From positions 17,465,381 through 17,529,380 of the forward strand of contig CM036221.1 in NCBI GenBank assembly GCA_020631735.1: a stretch of 64,000 nucleotides of DNA, in the 5' to 3' direction. Of the stretch, positions 37,000-50,049 are shown one piece after another; within the stretch, counting starts at the first letter, position 1, and every line of letters starts with the position of its first letter. The stretch comes from Saccharum officinarum. Taxonomy: Eukaryota > Streptophyta > Magnoliopsida > Poales > Poaceae. The position numbers and the translations under genes are program-made. The notes under the pieces are model-generated. The model made no database searches. It was not told the DNA's origin and saw only the letters and a program-made list of their open reading frames with translations.

Positions 37000-39900
37000 T
37001 GTAACAGAACCGACAAAATTATAAGAGCACAAGTACAAAAACAAGCACCGAAGCGCTCAAATTTTCGAACTTGAGCCCATATAATCCTGGTAGTCAATCG
37101 AAACCACGAAGGATTTCAAACCAACTTGCTTACAACCAAGATCGCATCATTCAACATACAACATCATACATTACATTACACAAGTAGTTCCGAAGTAAGT
37201 TTACACACACGGAGTCGCAAATATTACAAACCAAGTTTATAAAGTAGCGGAAGCATACACACACCAGTTGTTTAACTACTGCCAGTCTTGTTGATCAACA
37301 ACCCGCAAAAGCATCAGGAAAGTACATAAAAGATGATCACGCCCTAGTGATCTAGTCTTCGTCACCCGCAGGGTGGAGACAATTTTTGCAGAAGCCTTGG
37401 TAGAGCATATCATCTATAACAGGAGGAAATAAACCCTGAGTACTGGAATGTACTCAGCTAGACTTACCCGTCAAAAACCAGAAATAAGATGACACCAAGG
37501 ATTATGCAAGGCTTTCATAATTGGAGCTGGCTGACATTACCTTTTGCGAAAAAGCATAAGTAATTTAAACTCTTTTAACCTGTACTAGCATTTATTTTTA
37601 GCATTTACCTGTCATCTATCTTAGCACCTGTACTAAGCATGCACTTGATTATAATCAAACAATTATCATTATTATATCCAGAGTAGGTATGAATTGTGGC
37701 AACATTGTATCATTCCCTTAACCACCTGTTCATTTAATGAGATCTATATTGCCGCTGCTCAAGTCAAGTGCTCACTAACCGGGAGCGACGGCGATTCGAA
37801 TCGAATTCCTATCCAGCTGGAGAGGTATTTCTAACACTCACCGTGCAGACCCCTGCCAGGGTCGTACAGGCCACCGTTTCATATGATTCAGGAATCGCGG
37901 GTCTGAATAATGTCGCGACCCCAAGGGCGACACTTTGCCAGGTGATAGGGACTCTAACCCCCCCCCTTGGTCTCACGCCAATGTCCCCAAGCACATTATT
38001 TTTCTCCTCCAAGAAGCAACCTACCATTCGATTCCCGGCCTAAATCACATTACTCGGATTCGCGGTCAGAACGACTTATCCGACCAACTAAGTGTTAGAC
38101 TGCGTTCAACATGACTCAAGGACGTACAGCGAATCGGTCCTTAAACGACTCAGACGGGCATAGCTCCACACCCAAGACGTGAAGTGTCTTGCGGCTGTAC
38201 TATCGAACTCCCGCCCGGTCTCAATTTCATTTTAAAGCATGGTTCCATCCACGATAGCCATAAAGCCACTCGTGACTCTTTCCTACATCTCGCAGATGAC
38301 CGGAAATCACCCGACTTCTACCGTACTAAGCAGAGCTAAGCATTAATACGTGCCTAGACCTAAATTAGGATTCAAGTACGATATCTGGGCAAGGACAGGT
38401 ATAATGCAACAATTGTTTTCATACAACTCCTACAACTTAATGCATTAAACAATTAAAAGTACTCAAGATAGATTTATAAATTGATGGGTTCAGCATGCAC
38501 CGGGGCTTGCCTTATAGAAAGGTCGAGGGCCGGTGGTCAGGACACTCGGGAAGATCTTCGGCAGGAGCTTCGTCGCCGGTTGGTTCCTCTGGCTGTTCCG
38601 GCTGGTCCTGGACCTCCTCCGGTATCGCTGGCTCGAACTCGAGGAGTGTTACCCCCTCCGAAACACCTATTGCATGAGTGCACAATAAATATCATGGATG
38701 CATAATGGGTGCAACATGCTCGGAATGAAATGCATTTCAGCAGTAAAAGTACTCTATTCAAGTCACTTCACCATTACGTGCAAATCTCTTCTCCGGTGGA
38801 GAAGTACTTACCTAATCTACTCAACCTAAGGTATAGCTGTTCATCTTCAGTTAAGGCCCTAACACCTAACAAACACAAGAGTGACATTATTTAGGTTACC
38901 ACATCCAACCCAAAATATCACAGTAAGACATTCTGGACAGCAGCTACTTGTTTCTAACATAACTGGAGATTCCCAACTCCAAAAGATATGATCTAAGACA
39001 ATCTGGAAAGCTTATGAAATGCACCACAAAATATTTTCAGACCACAACACTTAATTCCAAAGTTTACCTAGTCGAAATTCTAAAGTTCCAGAATCTGTCC
39101 TCCTCAAACAGAGAGCAGCCAATTCTGGACTGTCACTTAAAACAGCAATAACTCCTAAACTACTAAACCAAATGCTCCCAAATATTGATACAAGTTAGTT
39201 TATCAAGTTTACTATAACTTTGGTATTCACAAGTTTTCCAGCAAACACTTTTATTAAGGGTCAAACCCAAAGATACTACCAGCTGTCCAGAAAACCTAGA
39301 ATTGCAAAGATTAAATATTTATTTATGTGGCAAACATCCCATAAGACCAAACTAATATTACCAAAAGTTCACATAGGTCACAAAAACATCAAAAAGTAAG
39401 GTTGGCCCACCTAAAATATTTATTTATATCCATTTCTTAATTTACTTAAGTAATTAAGTGAAATTTTAAACATATATGTAAACTGCTCCTAAAATTCTAC
39501 AAACATTACAGGAGACTCTAGGAACCAAAAAGATACCACTGTAAAAATTTGAACTAAAATTATTTACAGAAACTCCCTAAACAAAATTCACAAGCCCAAA
39601 AGGCTGATTTTTGTATAATTAACAAATCATATTTAAAGGTATCAAACAACAGATTTCATATTTTTCTTAGACACTTTATGGTACCAAGACATTCTCCAAA
39701 AATTTATAAGAACATTGCACATGTAGAAAAATTACTAAAATTCATTCAAGTATTCCCTAAAATGACAAGATAGCATTATAACTTGAAAAGTGCTTGAGCA
39801 CTACTGCCAAATTTTTACTAGAGCTAGAGCAAGTATAAATTAGCCTACCCACCAAATTTCATAATTTTTGGAACACTGAAACTCAAGATATGATTTAAAC

Positions 39901-42001
39901 AAGTTTGCATGCAATCTAAAACACATTTCAAAAACCTATTTAAATCTCCTAGAAACTAAACATCCCATAACCAATTCATATTTTTCTAAAATACTACACA
40001 CCATGTAGATCCTAACAAAATTTATCTCATAATTTTTGAGCAAGTAAAACCCTAGATATACATTTTCCAAATCTTATCTAAAACTGTGATAGAAATAAAA
40101 AGGAAAACAAAAACTAAAATCAAAACCCCACTTAAGGGCCGGTCTGCAAAGCCGACGCGGCCCAAAACGCGCGCGCGCGGCCCGCTCGGGCTCCCGCCCG
40201 CGCGCGGCACAGACAGGTGGCCCCCGCGTGTCGATGAAAGGGACCAGGGACGCGGCGGCAGTGAGCTCCGACGAGCAAGTCCTCACCGCCAGTGGCTCCC
40301 CCGACCGATCCAAGTGCATCGGAGTCTTGCCCAAACCCAACCGCACCGAGGCTAACACTTTTCCCCAAAGTTGATGCACCACCGCACCCAGACCGACGGC
40401 AATGGCGGACGACCGCGGTGCCTAGCGGTACGCCGGCGAGTCCCGGCCGTCGCACGACCTACCGAAAGGCGCATCACCTTCCTGGACTCCTAGCGGACCA
40501 AACGAGATCACTCCCACAGACGGGGGTGGAGCGGAACCGCTTGATCGCGTGAGCACCTGGCCGGCGGCCATGGCGCAGCCGTGCACAGTCTCGTTCCGTC
40601 AAGGCTATCCCGATACTGGCGGTAACATCTTCATCCTAGCATCTACACGTGATAGGGAGGGGGAAACGTGGGTGAAGGCATACGGAGAACTACGGTGTGG
40701 TGCTGGCCACGGTGAACCGTGGCGGCGGCGATACTCCGGTGAGCTCCAGTGGAGAGAAAGTCGACAATACCTCCTCACCCCTATGAAATTGATCAAACAC
40801 GATGTAGGGGAAGGTCAGGGAGCCTAAGGCAGAGCTATGGGTGAAGTTAGGTAGGCTGCCGTGCGGTGGTGAGCTCACCCGGCCGCGGCGGGGTCGGAGT
40901 GGCGCTGCTCGTCGGACCAGAGAGCGAGGGAATGGAGGAGGGAGTGGCGTGAGTGCTGGGGATTGAGGTGTCGACTCCCACTTCATTCCCGCGTGTGAGC
41001 TCGCGACGTGGAGACGACGGCAGAGCTTGGACGCCACGCGGCAACGCCCTTCTGCCCGGGCGCCATGACACGGCCGCTGTCCGACTGAACGGCGACGCCG
41101 TTGACTGAATAGAGCCCGTCATTGTTCGACTGACAGCGCGATTTCAACGGTGATTTTCTCCGGAAACAGCTCGGGTTAGTCGAAGGTGATAACACCAAAA
41201 TTGTAGAGCTTCGTGAGGGCTACAACTTTGCTAATTGGCTCAAGAACAGATTCGGCTTGGATTTGAAACTACATAGTTCTAAAGTGGAGTACCCGAAAAC
41301 TGAAACTTAGTTTCAGTCCATTATACCGACTGAAACCCAATTTTCTAGACACCATATCTCCTAAACCATTTAGAACTAGGTGATGGTGATGTTGGCAATG
41401 TTGTAGAGCTACATGAGTACTACAAAAGTGTCAACATGAGTTGGAGCTGATTTGGTCTGGTTTGCAAACTACAAGCTTTCAAAGTAGGTCACAGTAAAAC
41501 TGGAGGGACACTTTTGAGACTTAGAAAAATTCTAAGTGTTGAGACAGCCCCTCTAGCTGACTTGTGGGCCATTTTTGAGCATGTTCTGGCCAGTTTCATG
41601 AGATGGTCATATTGAGACTTTTGTTCCCCATAAAATTCCCTACAACTTTGCTTAAGGGTGCTCCTCCATGCAAGGTTTCTAAGCTAGACTTTTTAATTGG
41701 TCAAATTAGAGCATCCTAGGGCTAAATGCTGGTCAACTACACCTTGGAGGGCATTTTGGTGATTTTGGTCAACATGAACCTTGCTCCATTAGTGACCCTA
41801 AGTATAGCTAAGGTGTTGTGAGATATAATTGGCTACTCTACCCTTTAGTTACACCAACCTCCTAGTGTCACATGATGTGAGCCAAACAAAATTCTAAAAA
41901 CAACCACATTTGTTGCAACCACATAAAATAACATGAATGATGCATGCTTATGCTTATGCAAATGCAATGCAATTAAGGAGCTAAACACCAGAGGTGTTAC
42001 A
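37000..42001 (-). repeat. 5' LTR of the outer chromovirus (5002 bp)
   Basis: It pairs with 11394-16393. It has the same start (TGTAACAGAACC) and end (GGTGTTACA), the same modular AT-rich middle (about 38900-40080) and the same GC-rich island (about 40130-41110). The first ~500 bp in plus orientation are the reverse complement of the end of the inner LARD LTRs, showing common family origin. Confidence 0.92.
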
Positions 42002-42902
42002 GTAGGTGTCCTCAGAGAAGTCGAAGCTGTGCTCTGGGAACACGGAGGGTTTGCTGGCAGCTCCCACGGAGTGTCCTTGTAGCTCAACTTCTGGGCTAGC
42101 TTCCTCAAACTCCTGCTCATTGTCTGCAAACATATGTGTGGACTCATATTATTTAGGACAACCTTTTGACTCGTACAACATTATAGGATATTTTCAACGT
42201 GTTGCTTACGTGCATAAATGTCTCAAGCGCGCCTCGCCCTTTGTTCCTGCAATCGTGTAGTTGAAACGCTGCTTCGTTGGACATCATTGACAATTGTCTG
42301 GCCTACATACATAAACGAGGTTTCACCTTGATGTTACAATTTACTAAAACTGGAATACAACCCACCCAAAGTGCACGGACCCAGGATCTTACCACGTATC
42401 TCTGAAGGGGGGCTCTCTGTGGTTGCGTCTCGAGCATAGTCACCTCTGCATATTCGTCGGCGACGATGTCGTCCTCGGAGTTGGTGGGAAGTTCTCTCCC
42501 CGGGTATGCCTGCCTCGCCTGCACACAGATCGACCTGTGAAGCCACCATAGGTATTCATTGAAGGCGTGTGGGTCGTGTGGCGGGCCATCCTGTAGCGGC
42601 TGCTTCTTCCTTCTCTCCCACCTCTTGATGTATTGTGCATGTATCTCACGCCAGTCCTTCTGCTTCATCCTCAGCCTGCGGTCCACACTGCAACAAGTTC
42701 AGACGGTGTTAGTGCACATAAATGCAATGGCGTACTTATGCCAAATTAGTTGATATATAAATATGATTTTGTGAACCAACCTGTGCAACTCCTTGCCCGT
42801 GGAGTAAAGAGGTGGTGGCACGCCTGTACGTTTGCCAAACTGCCTGCAAACCCTGATGGGATAGTGCATCTCAACCACGTGGAAGAAAATAAGCGAGACG
42901 AT

Positions 42903-45122
42903 TGAAAGTCCCTAGTTTGGTTTTGGCTAATTGATGAAACCTAGGACTAACCTTTGTATCTAAGTGGATGATTTAGATAAAGGTGGTCATTGAATATGAG
43001 ACATGACATTGACTCATGTGACCAAAGATGATGAAGACCGAGATGATGCTTGGCTCGATGGACCGGTTGTGAAGGTGAAGGGCAAGTCGAGGCTTCGAAG
43101 CAAAGGACCATGCGATGGTGAAGCTTGAGCAAGACTTGGCACCGACGGACCGATGCAACGGTGAAGAGCAAGTAAAGTCAAGGTCGATGGATCGAGACGG
43201 TCATGTGATAATATGAAGTGGATCATATCTTTTGGAAAAATAAAATGGGCTCAAGGCAAAGGTATAACCATAGGGCCATTTTGTTTTGCACTCAAGACAC
43301 CATAGAGGGTGTGAGTGGTTTAGGATCGATAGCCAAACTATTAAGAGGGGAAGTCTTATCGGTTATTCGACGCACGGGTGCCACTAGGTGAATTCATGAA
43401 GTGCATTGCATGTAGGGCCTAGTGAGCTAACTGGAAAACCTTCGAAAATGATTATGAAAATGCTAACACACGTGCACAAGGTGGTGATCACTTGTTGGTG
43501 TTGGCACATTTGCGAAGGTGACGGAGTTTGAGCGGTAGAGAGGGTTTGGGTCCCTCTCTCCCTCCCGCCGAGCTTGCGAGCATGGGATTCAGACGTTTTC
43601 AAGGAGTTGAAATGCCTATTTTCCACTACGTCGGAAGTCAGAAAAGAAACGGAGGTGAACGGAGGTCACAGAGGTGACTGGACGTTGCACCGGACGCGGT
43701 CACGGTTTGACCGGACGCGTCCGGTCAGTTCAACGCAGCAGTCAGGCGCGCGGCTGTTAGGGTTTTGCACCGGCGCGTCCGGTCGGGCACCCAGAAGTGT
43801 AGCGCGTGGCATAAAGCTGATCGGACGTGTCTGGTCATTGGGGGAGCTTACTGGACTCCAACCGGACGCTGGCACTGTCGCGACCGGTCGCTGTCTGGAG
43901 CGCGTCTGGTCGATGGTTCGCAGGCACGCGGTGCTGTGCGATCGGTGCGTCCGGTCGGTTGAGCGGTGCGTCAAGTCGTTGTGTTTGACCGTTGGCGCGT
44001 AGTGACCATTGGAGAATCGAGCGGTCGCAGTTGAATTCGGGAGAACACGTGGACGGTGCCAGGCGATCGGACGCGGTTGAGCGCATCCGGTCAGTTTCGA
44101 CCGGCGCATCCGGTCAGTTTCGACCGGCGCGTCCGGTCGTCCCGAAAAACGCCTAGTGAAGGGGTACAACGGCTCTATTCATTTGGGATGCTTATAAATA
44201 CTTATTGGCCGGCCCTTGGGGAGGTCTCTCGTGATTTCTAACACTCTTATGCATCCTTTGAGCTAGAGCTTCTCCCTCCCACTCATCTCTCTTGCTTGAT
44301 TGCAAATCAAAAGTGAGATTGAGTGATCCCAAAGTGCATTGCATAGCTTGAGGGCATCTAGTGGCACTTGTGGATGGTTTAGCCGATGGATTTCTTGTTA
44401 CTCTTGGAGAGTACCGCTCCTAGCCGGCTTGGAGATTGTTGGAGGCGTTGGCAAGAGAAGAAGATTGTTCTTGGCCACCTCCGGTTGATTGTAAGAGGTT
44501 CTTGTGCTTTCCTCGGCAGAGCGCCAAAAGCAACTCTAGTGGATTGCGCGTGTCATTGAGTTACCTCATTTGAGAGTGGTGTCTTGCGGTGCCTTGCGGG
44601 GCGTGCCTTGAGGGGCAAGTGACTTGAGGGTCATACCGAGAAACCATCTAAGTGTTGGTCGACACAACCGGTGACGTAGCTTGTTGGTGCACAAGTGAAC
44701 ACCAGGTGAACAAAAATATTGTGTCTCTTGTCTCCCGGTGGTTGGTCTTCATATTGTGTTGTTGTCAATATTGATTGATTGTATATCATCTTGGTGATTG
44801 GCAACATCTTCACTCCACCGTCGGTATAAGATTCAGAATCCTCTCTCTCGCATTTACTTTACTAGTTTATCTTGTGTAGCTCTAGTAGTAGCTTTGCTAG
44901 TAGTGTTGTTAGCTTGCTCACTAGTGTAAAATTAGTGACATAGCCCTTGTGTGAACTAGAGATCATAATCTACTAGACTTGTGGATAGGAGGCTTGCATC
45001 ACAACCGTAGGCTAAGCAAAACTCGCTTTACGCCGTTTGTTATTCTAACAAGTTTGCTTAGTGGCTCGTGTAGGATTTTTTTATAGGCTATTCACCCCCC
45101 TCTAGCCATCTAGGACCTTACA
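42903..45122 (-). mobile_element. Solo LTR (2.2 kb) inserted in the PMD gene
   Basis: The block starts TGAAAGTCCCTAG and ends CTAGGACCTTACA, with pentamers acgat (42898-42902) and acgtt (45123-45127) as a 5-bp target duplication with one change. It has no coding region. A TATA box (tataaatactta, about 44192) follows a ~450-bp array of CCGGACGCGTCCGGTC-like repeats in plus orientation, which suggests transcription of the LTR towards higher coordinates. A homologous copy starts at 63148. The strand given is that of the interrupted gene; the LTR itself probably reads plus. Family not assigned. Confidence 0.7.
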
Positions 45123-46622
45123 ACGTTGGACTAAAACTCGTCATTCTCTTGCCAACACTTCGAATTCAAGTGGCCCCGCAGATCGGGATCATCATAGGGT
45201 TACCAATACACCTAGCAAATAGCAATTCAGTTAGTCTTTAACATTGATAAGATAAACTATTAGGATGCAAATCAAAGACCCCAACGTACCTGCATGTGTG
45301 TTAGCACATCAATCAAGTCGGTGTACTCCCTGTACTTACGCTCTGCATTCCCTGTGACATGCTCTACCCCGCTCCAAACCCACAAGGCTATAGGCATTGT
45401 GTCCTGAGGCTCCCAATTCTGCATTGTACACAAAAGATGAATTAGTCATTTCTTAAATAAAGTTTCGTACACAATGCTAATATAATTAGTTTCATCGTAA
45501 ATTACTTACGGGCAAATTAGCCATTCTAGGGCGCCCGACAGGCCACCGGTACCAGATCCAGATCTGCAACAGGTACGAGCAACCACCAAGCGACGGGTAT
45601 CTTGATCCGCGATGGCAAGCAGCGCACAGATGCCTGTACATCCACGCTAGGACTACACTGCCCCAACTGAACAGGGCGATGTTCTCCCACGACTGATGTA
45701 GTATGTCCTGAAAGATCCAGCTGACGACGTTGCCCAACGCGTCAGGGAACAAGAATGTACCAAGGAAGTGCCACAGCCACACCCGAGCGTACGTCTCCAC
45801 GGTACCCGGCCCAGCATGTGGGTCGAGGTTATCGAAGCGCCCTATGAGCCATTGTGACGTGACATCGGAAGTTTTCCTAAAATTTGCAAAGACAATTAGA
45901 GGCCATCGATTTTAAACAAAGACTGCAATGAAATCATTTGGAAGCAATTAAGTAGCTTACTTATGCTTCTTAGTTTCCTCGTTGTCATCTGGGTAGTGAC
46001 CACAAAACTCATACACCTTCTGCCTCCAACCGTCGCTGTCCACTACGCCAGTCACACAACTGCCACCAATGTGAAGGCAAAGTATTGCCTTCACATCCTC
46101 TAGGGTCACAAACATCTCGCCGCAAGGAAGGTGCAAAGTGTGGGTCTCTGGCCTCCACCTGTGTTAGTAAAAAAAAGGCTACATACTTCAAATATCATTC
46201 TATAACACCTGTGTTAGGGGAAAAATAAGTTACCTATCCACAGTTGCACTAAGAAGTGCGGGGTTCAGGGGCGGAAGACCTTCCCAGACCACGCGGACAA
46301 GCTCGAGGAAACCGGCACGTCGTATGTACGGCGCATAACGCTCGTCCCACCTGAGCTGCCGGGTGTGTGTGTGCGGCTTCAAAAGAGGCAGCCGCTCGTC
46401 CATAGACCCGTACTCCATGTGAGCAGCCCTGTGGTCCTTGTCGTAGTCATAGTCAAGGAGGGGGTACTACGGGTGCGACATCAGAGGAGGAGCTTCCTGC
46501 ATCCTGTTTCAGATTCAAAAAAAGAGTTAGTGCAAATAATATTAAAAACTGAATAAAACATATGTTAGAATAAAACATAACGGTACAAATAAGAACAAGT
46601 ATACTAGGTTATCTTAACAAAC

Positions 46623-49405
46623 TAATATGGACAGACATGTTGTCCAGGTCTTCTATGCCTGCTAGCCTTGTGACCCGATTGCTTGCAAACCGAGCACAAA
46701 TTTCCCCCACGTGTCTCGTTGAAGTCTCTCCCTCCGTACATGTCATCGCCGTACCCTTTCATAGCATCCATATCACCCTTGAGACGCTTCTTCTTCCTTC
46801 GGCCCTTGCCCAACTTCTACAGGGCCGGATTGGACGTGTAGTCAGGTCCATGATATGAGGGCCACTGTGACGGGTCGAGGTAAGGCTCGAAGCTCTTCTC
46901 TCATACCCGAATGGTGTTCGAACGGAGGTACAAAGGAGACATATATGGCAAAGCCAAGTAGTCATATTTGCGCATCTTGCAGACCATGATCATGTGAGAC
47001 CAAGGGGCATGCATGATCTGAGGGATGTTACAACTGCACTCAACTTTGTCTAAATCGATACGGTAGTTCCTCCCATCGTAACGCTCCCCGCCCATGCTTG
47101 TGCCACTCAACCTCTGTACACTGTAGATATGCCTGTGAGGTCTGTATGGCTCGCTAATCTGCTGCTTGGCCAATTCCTCTCCCTCCTTAATAAAATGAGT
47201 GGCTGCCTTTCCCCACACCTAGCCTCCCTTATATTCCTCTACATGAGCTCCCACCTCTTCACAAAATATTTGTTGCACTTCATGAAAGAGAACTCAACAA
47301 TCCCAGACACTAGCAACGAGCGAACTCCAGTGAACACACGGTTGAAAGACTCAGACGAGTTGGTGGTCATGATGCCGTACCTGAATCCACCCTCGTCGTA
47401 TGCTAGTGCCCACTTTTCTTTCTATTCCATCTGGTCCTGTAACCATGTCTTGGCGGCTTGGTTCATCACTTTGTCTAGTTCTCTCATTTTCTCCTTAAAC
47501 TGGTACTCTGTACGCACACAACATAGAGCCTTAACCATGTCACTAACCTCCTTCTTCCTCTAACGCTGCTAGAAATTAGCTGCAAAATGACGCATGCACC
47601 ATCTATGCACCAAAGACAGGAACCCTTCGATATCTTCACCGACGGCGTGGAGAATCTCTGCGTGCCGATCCAAAATCAAACATATAGTGCGTGATGCCCC
47701 AAGCACTTGGGTACATAGAAGCCGCATGAACCATGACCACGATGAATTGTTCTCTCCCTCTGCCAAAGCAAAAGTCATTGGTACTATCAGGTCCTCCGGA
47801 TCAACCACTGCAGCCATCATCAAAGTGCCCCATGTACTTTCCCGTCAAGAAAGTGCCATCAACAAGGACCACTGGCCTATAGAACTAGAAAGCATGCTCC
47901 GTCTGAGCAAACGACCAGAAAACACGATGTAGCACATGCCTCACCGAGTTCTGCAAAAACATCCCACCAGTGTCCATAAACCATTTCATGCCATGGTTGT
48001 AGTAATTCATTGCAGACAGTATTCGGGGAACCCGGTTGTACGCCTCCTCCGAACTACCCCATCGGATCGCCAGTACAATTTGCTTTGCATGCCAAGTCTT
48101 GCCATACTTCACATGATACTTTACAAGCTCATATATGGACTGCTGTAAATAAGACACCGAGATGTCATTATCCTTGTCAACGAGCCCCAATATACGACGG
48201 GGAAGGTAACGTGCAGTGAGCTGCGGATGATATTCTTTACCCTTGTTATCCAAGCATAAATGGGGTTGGACCAATTTACTTATCCTCCATTTGCCATCAC
48301 TCGCTTTCTTCCTTACAGTAAACCTCCACTGGCATGGATAACCTGCTTTGCAGGTAATGTGGTACCTCAAGTTCTTGTCGGAATGAGTCACCAAGTATGG
48401 TCTATGGTGGTACACAGCATAATCCTAAAGAAAGAGCCTCATCTCTGACATTGTATTGAATATCATGCCCTTCTGAAGGATTACATGCTCATGGTTATAC
48501 AATGATTTTGTACACATCTGCAGACCTGTGTCACAAACTACCATATGTACCATGCTGACATCCCTGTAGTTCGGACCACCACTTAAAGGTACACTGCCCT
48601 GGCTCAGTTGCATGAGTTCTGCCTCTATGTAAGGGGGCGGTGCAACATAATGTTGTGCTTCGCTGATCCTACCCCACGAATCAAAATACGGCGCACCACA
48701 ATCTGGCAAATCATGAACCAGCCTGCCCTGAGTCGACATGGCATGAAGCACCGAAAGTGAAACATCGGATGTTGTAGCATGAACCGACGTCGCATGGGCA
48801 GCTCTATCATCATCGTCGTCGTCGTCATCATCGTTGTCGTCGTCATCGTCGTCGTGGTCATCATGATCGAACCAGTTCTCTTCCGCCTGCTCCTGCTCTT
48901 CACGTTCGAACTCCCTCACATCGAAGTCGTTGCTTATACAACTGACTGGATGTGAATACAACTGCTCCTGCGTCAACTAACCATCCATATACAACTGACT
49001 AGATATGAATGGAACTGCTTCTTCATCACCTCTAACATCGTCATGATGATCATCCTCCAACATGTACCTATTCTCCACAACCACCTCAGCAACGGGTGAG
49101 TTCGAGCCTGCGAGGACCCTAGTGTAGCGGGACCAATGAGCAGGGTCGCGCAAAGGCATCAGGACATATTTTGCCCGAGTTTTCCCACTGTCAAATCTCC
49201 CCTTGATTGTGAAATCATCGTCAAACTTTGTATTCAAACGCACACAAAGGTCATTGAAGCTTGGCGGTTCATCAAACCATTCCAACTCCTCTTCCATATC
49301 CTCAAATTCACCATCTTCCTTCCTAACAATTCCTTTAAAATAAACTCGGACACAACAATCCATCTGAAAACCATTCGAGCAAACTTCATCAAGTCGTCCA
49401 AACAA
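46623..49405 (-). pseudogene. MURA-type (MULE) transposase
   Basis: Order: an N-terminal region (49405-48977), a very acidic Asp run (about 48860-48790), the MuDR domain (KGMIFNTMSEMRLFL, CKAGYPCQWRF), and the catalytic core with VVLVDGTFLTGKY (first Asp, near 47855), LILDRH (second Asp, Leu where Ser is usual) and HRWCMRHFAANF. Next come a SWIM finger, CSCNIPQIMHAPWSH (about 47040-46980, Trp in place of the usual Cys in PCSH), and a C-terminal knuckle CSVCKQSGHKASRH. Six or more in-frame stops (near 48977, 48424, 47884, 47577, 47566, 47250 and 46901) make it inactive. Intron-free here. The PMD gene follows about 120 bp downstream on the same strand. Confidence 0.88.
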
Positions 49406-49745
49406 ACTAACTATACTAAGTTTATTAACTACACTATGCTAACTAAACTAACTAAAGTAACTATTTATATCACCTATACTAACTTCACTAATCTAAACTA
49501 AACAAACTAACTATTCTAACTATTTATAATACCTAAGTAACTATTTATATCTCCTATACTAACTTCACTAATCTAAACTAAACAAACTAACTATTTATAA
49601 TACTTATACTAACTTTACTAATCATACTAACTAAAATAACTATTTATAATATTTATACTAACTATGCTAGCTTTACTAATGATACCAACTAAACAATTAA
49701 ACTAACTACTTATACTAACAATACTAAACGAATTAATCTAACTAA
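49395..49745. repeat. AT-rich tandem-like ACTAACTA tract
   Basis: About 350 bp made of actaact, tatttataat and ctatactaactt words with longer imperfect repeats of about 80 bp (for example ctaatctaaactaaacaaac occurring twice). It is non-coding and lies in the 5' region of the transposase gene, probably its untranslated leader or promoter. Confidence 0.65.
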
Positions 49746-50049
49746 TGATTATAATACATCAAAAATTTAAAAAAAATAAAATTACCTTGGCTCGGACGCG
49801 GGGAGCTGCTATCGAGGCCAAAGTGCTCGGAGGAGAAGGCTCGGCGCTGTTCGCGGGGCAATGCTCACGGAGGGGGTGGCCCTGCTGCGAGGGGCGTTGC
49901 AGCCTCCAGCGTCCTGCGCCCCCGTGGGCGCGCGCGGGGGGAGGGGGGCGCTGCGCTGCCGGCGTCCTCGCGCGGGCGCCCGGGGGGTGGCGGGCATGGC
50001 GTCGGGCTTCTGTCTGGCACAGCGGCCACACGAACCGTATCTCGCGCGA

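Larger units (their letters stand above)
11394..42001 (-). mobile_element. Ty3/gypsy chromovirus (probably Tekay/Del lineage) inserted in the PMD gene
   Basis: The 30.6-kb insertion carries LTRs at both ends (TGTAACAG... to ...GTGTTACA), a primer-binding site next to the upper LTR, a polypurine tract next to the lower LTR, an extra ORF, gag and pol, all read on the minus strand. Flanking pentamers are gcagg (11389-11393) and gtagg (42002-42006), a 5-bp target duplication with one later change. A 14.1-kb related element is nested inside, so the original length was about 16.5 kb. LTR length, gene order and a chromodomain-like integrase end suggest Tekay/Del. Confidence 0.9.
10685..46499 (-). 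pseudogene. Plant mobile domain (PMD, MAIN-like) gene of the MULE, split by two LTR insertions
   Basis: The surviving parts are 46499-45123, 42902-42002 and 11393-10685. The first exon carries the PMD start (LRWDERYAPYIRRAGFLEL), then RPETHTLHLPCGEMFVTLED, then VYW-PYDDPDLRGHL and FFHVVEMHYPIRVCRQFG, all typical of the aminotransferase-like PMD. At least eight exons with good GT..AG borders are visible, for example donors at 46233 and 45960 and acceptors at 46159 and 45877. The third part is an acidic stretch and then a Gln/Pro/Tyr-rich tail with QHxPYQPSPYQH repeats, ending near YPKRRRWPREPYTSGT. In-frame stops occur near 46466, near the YW-PYD site, near the END-EF site and three times in the Q-rich tail, so it is not functional. 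PMD proteins are linked to MULEs and to silencing in plants. Confidence 0.72.

Noticed and set aside
43690..44140. Repeat array considered as a CRISPR array
   Set aside because: Units are irregular, directly adjacent and palindromic, without unique spacers, and the DNA is plant nuclear.
43574..44169. Long overlapping frames on both strands
   Set aside because: They are produced by the CCGGACGCGTCCGGTC repeat array of the solo LTR, which lacks stops in several frames.
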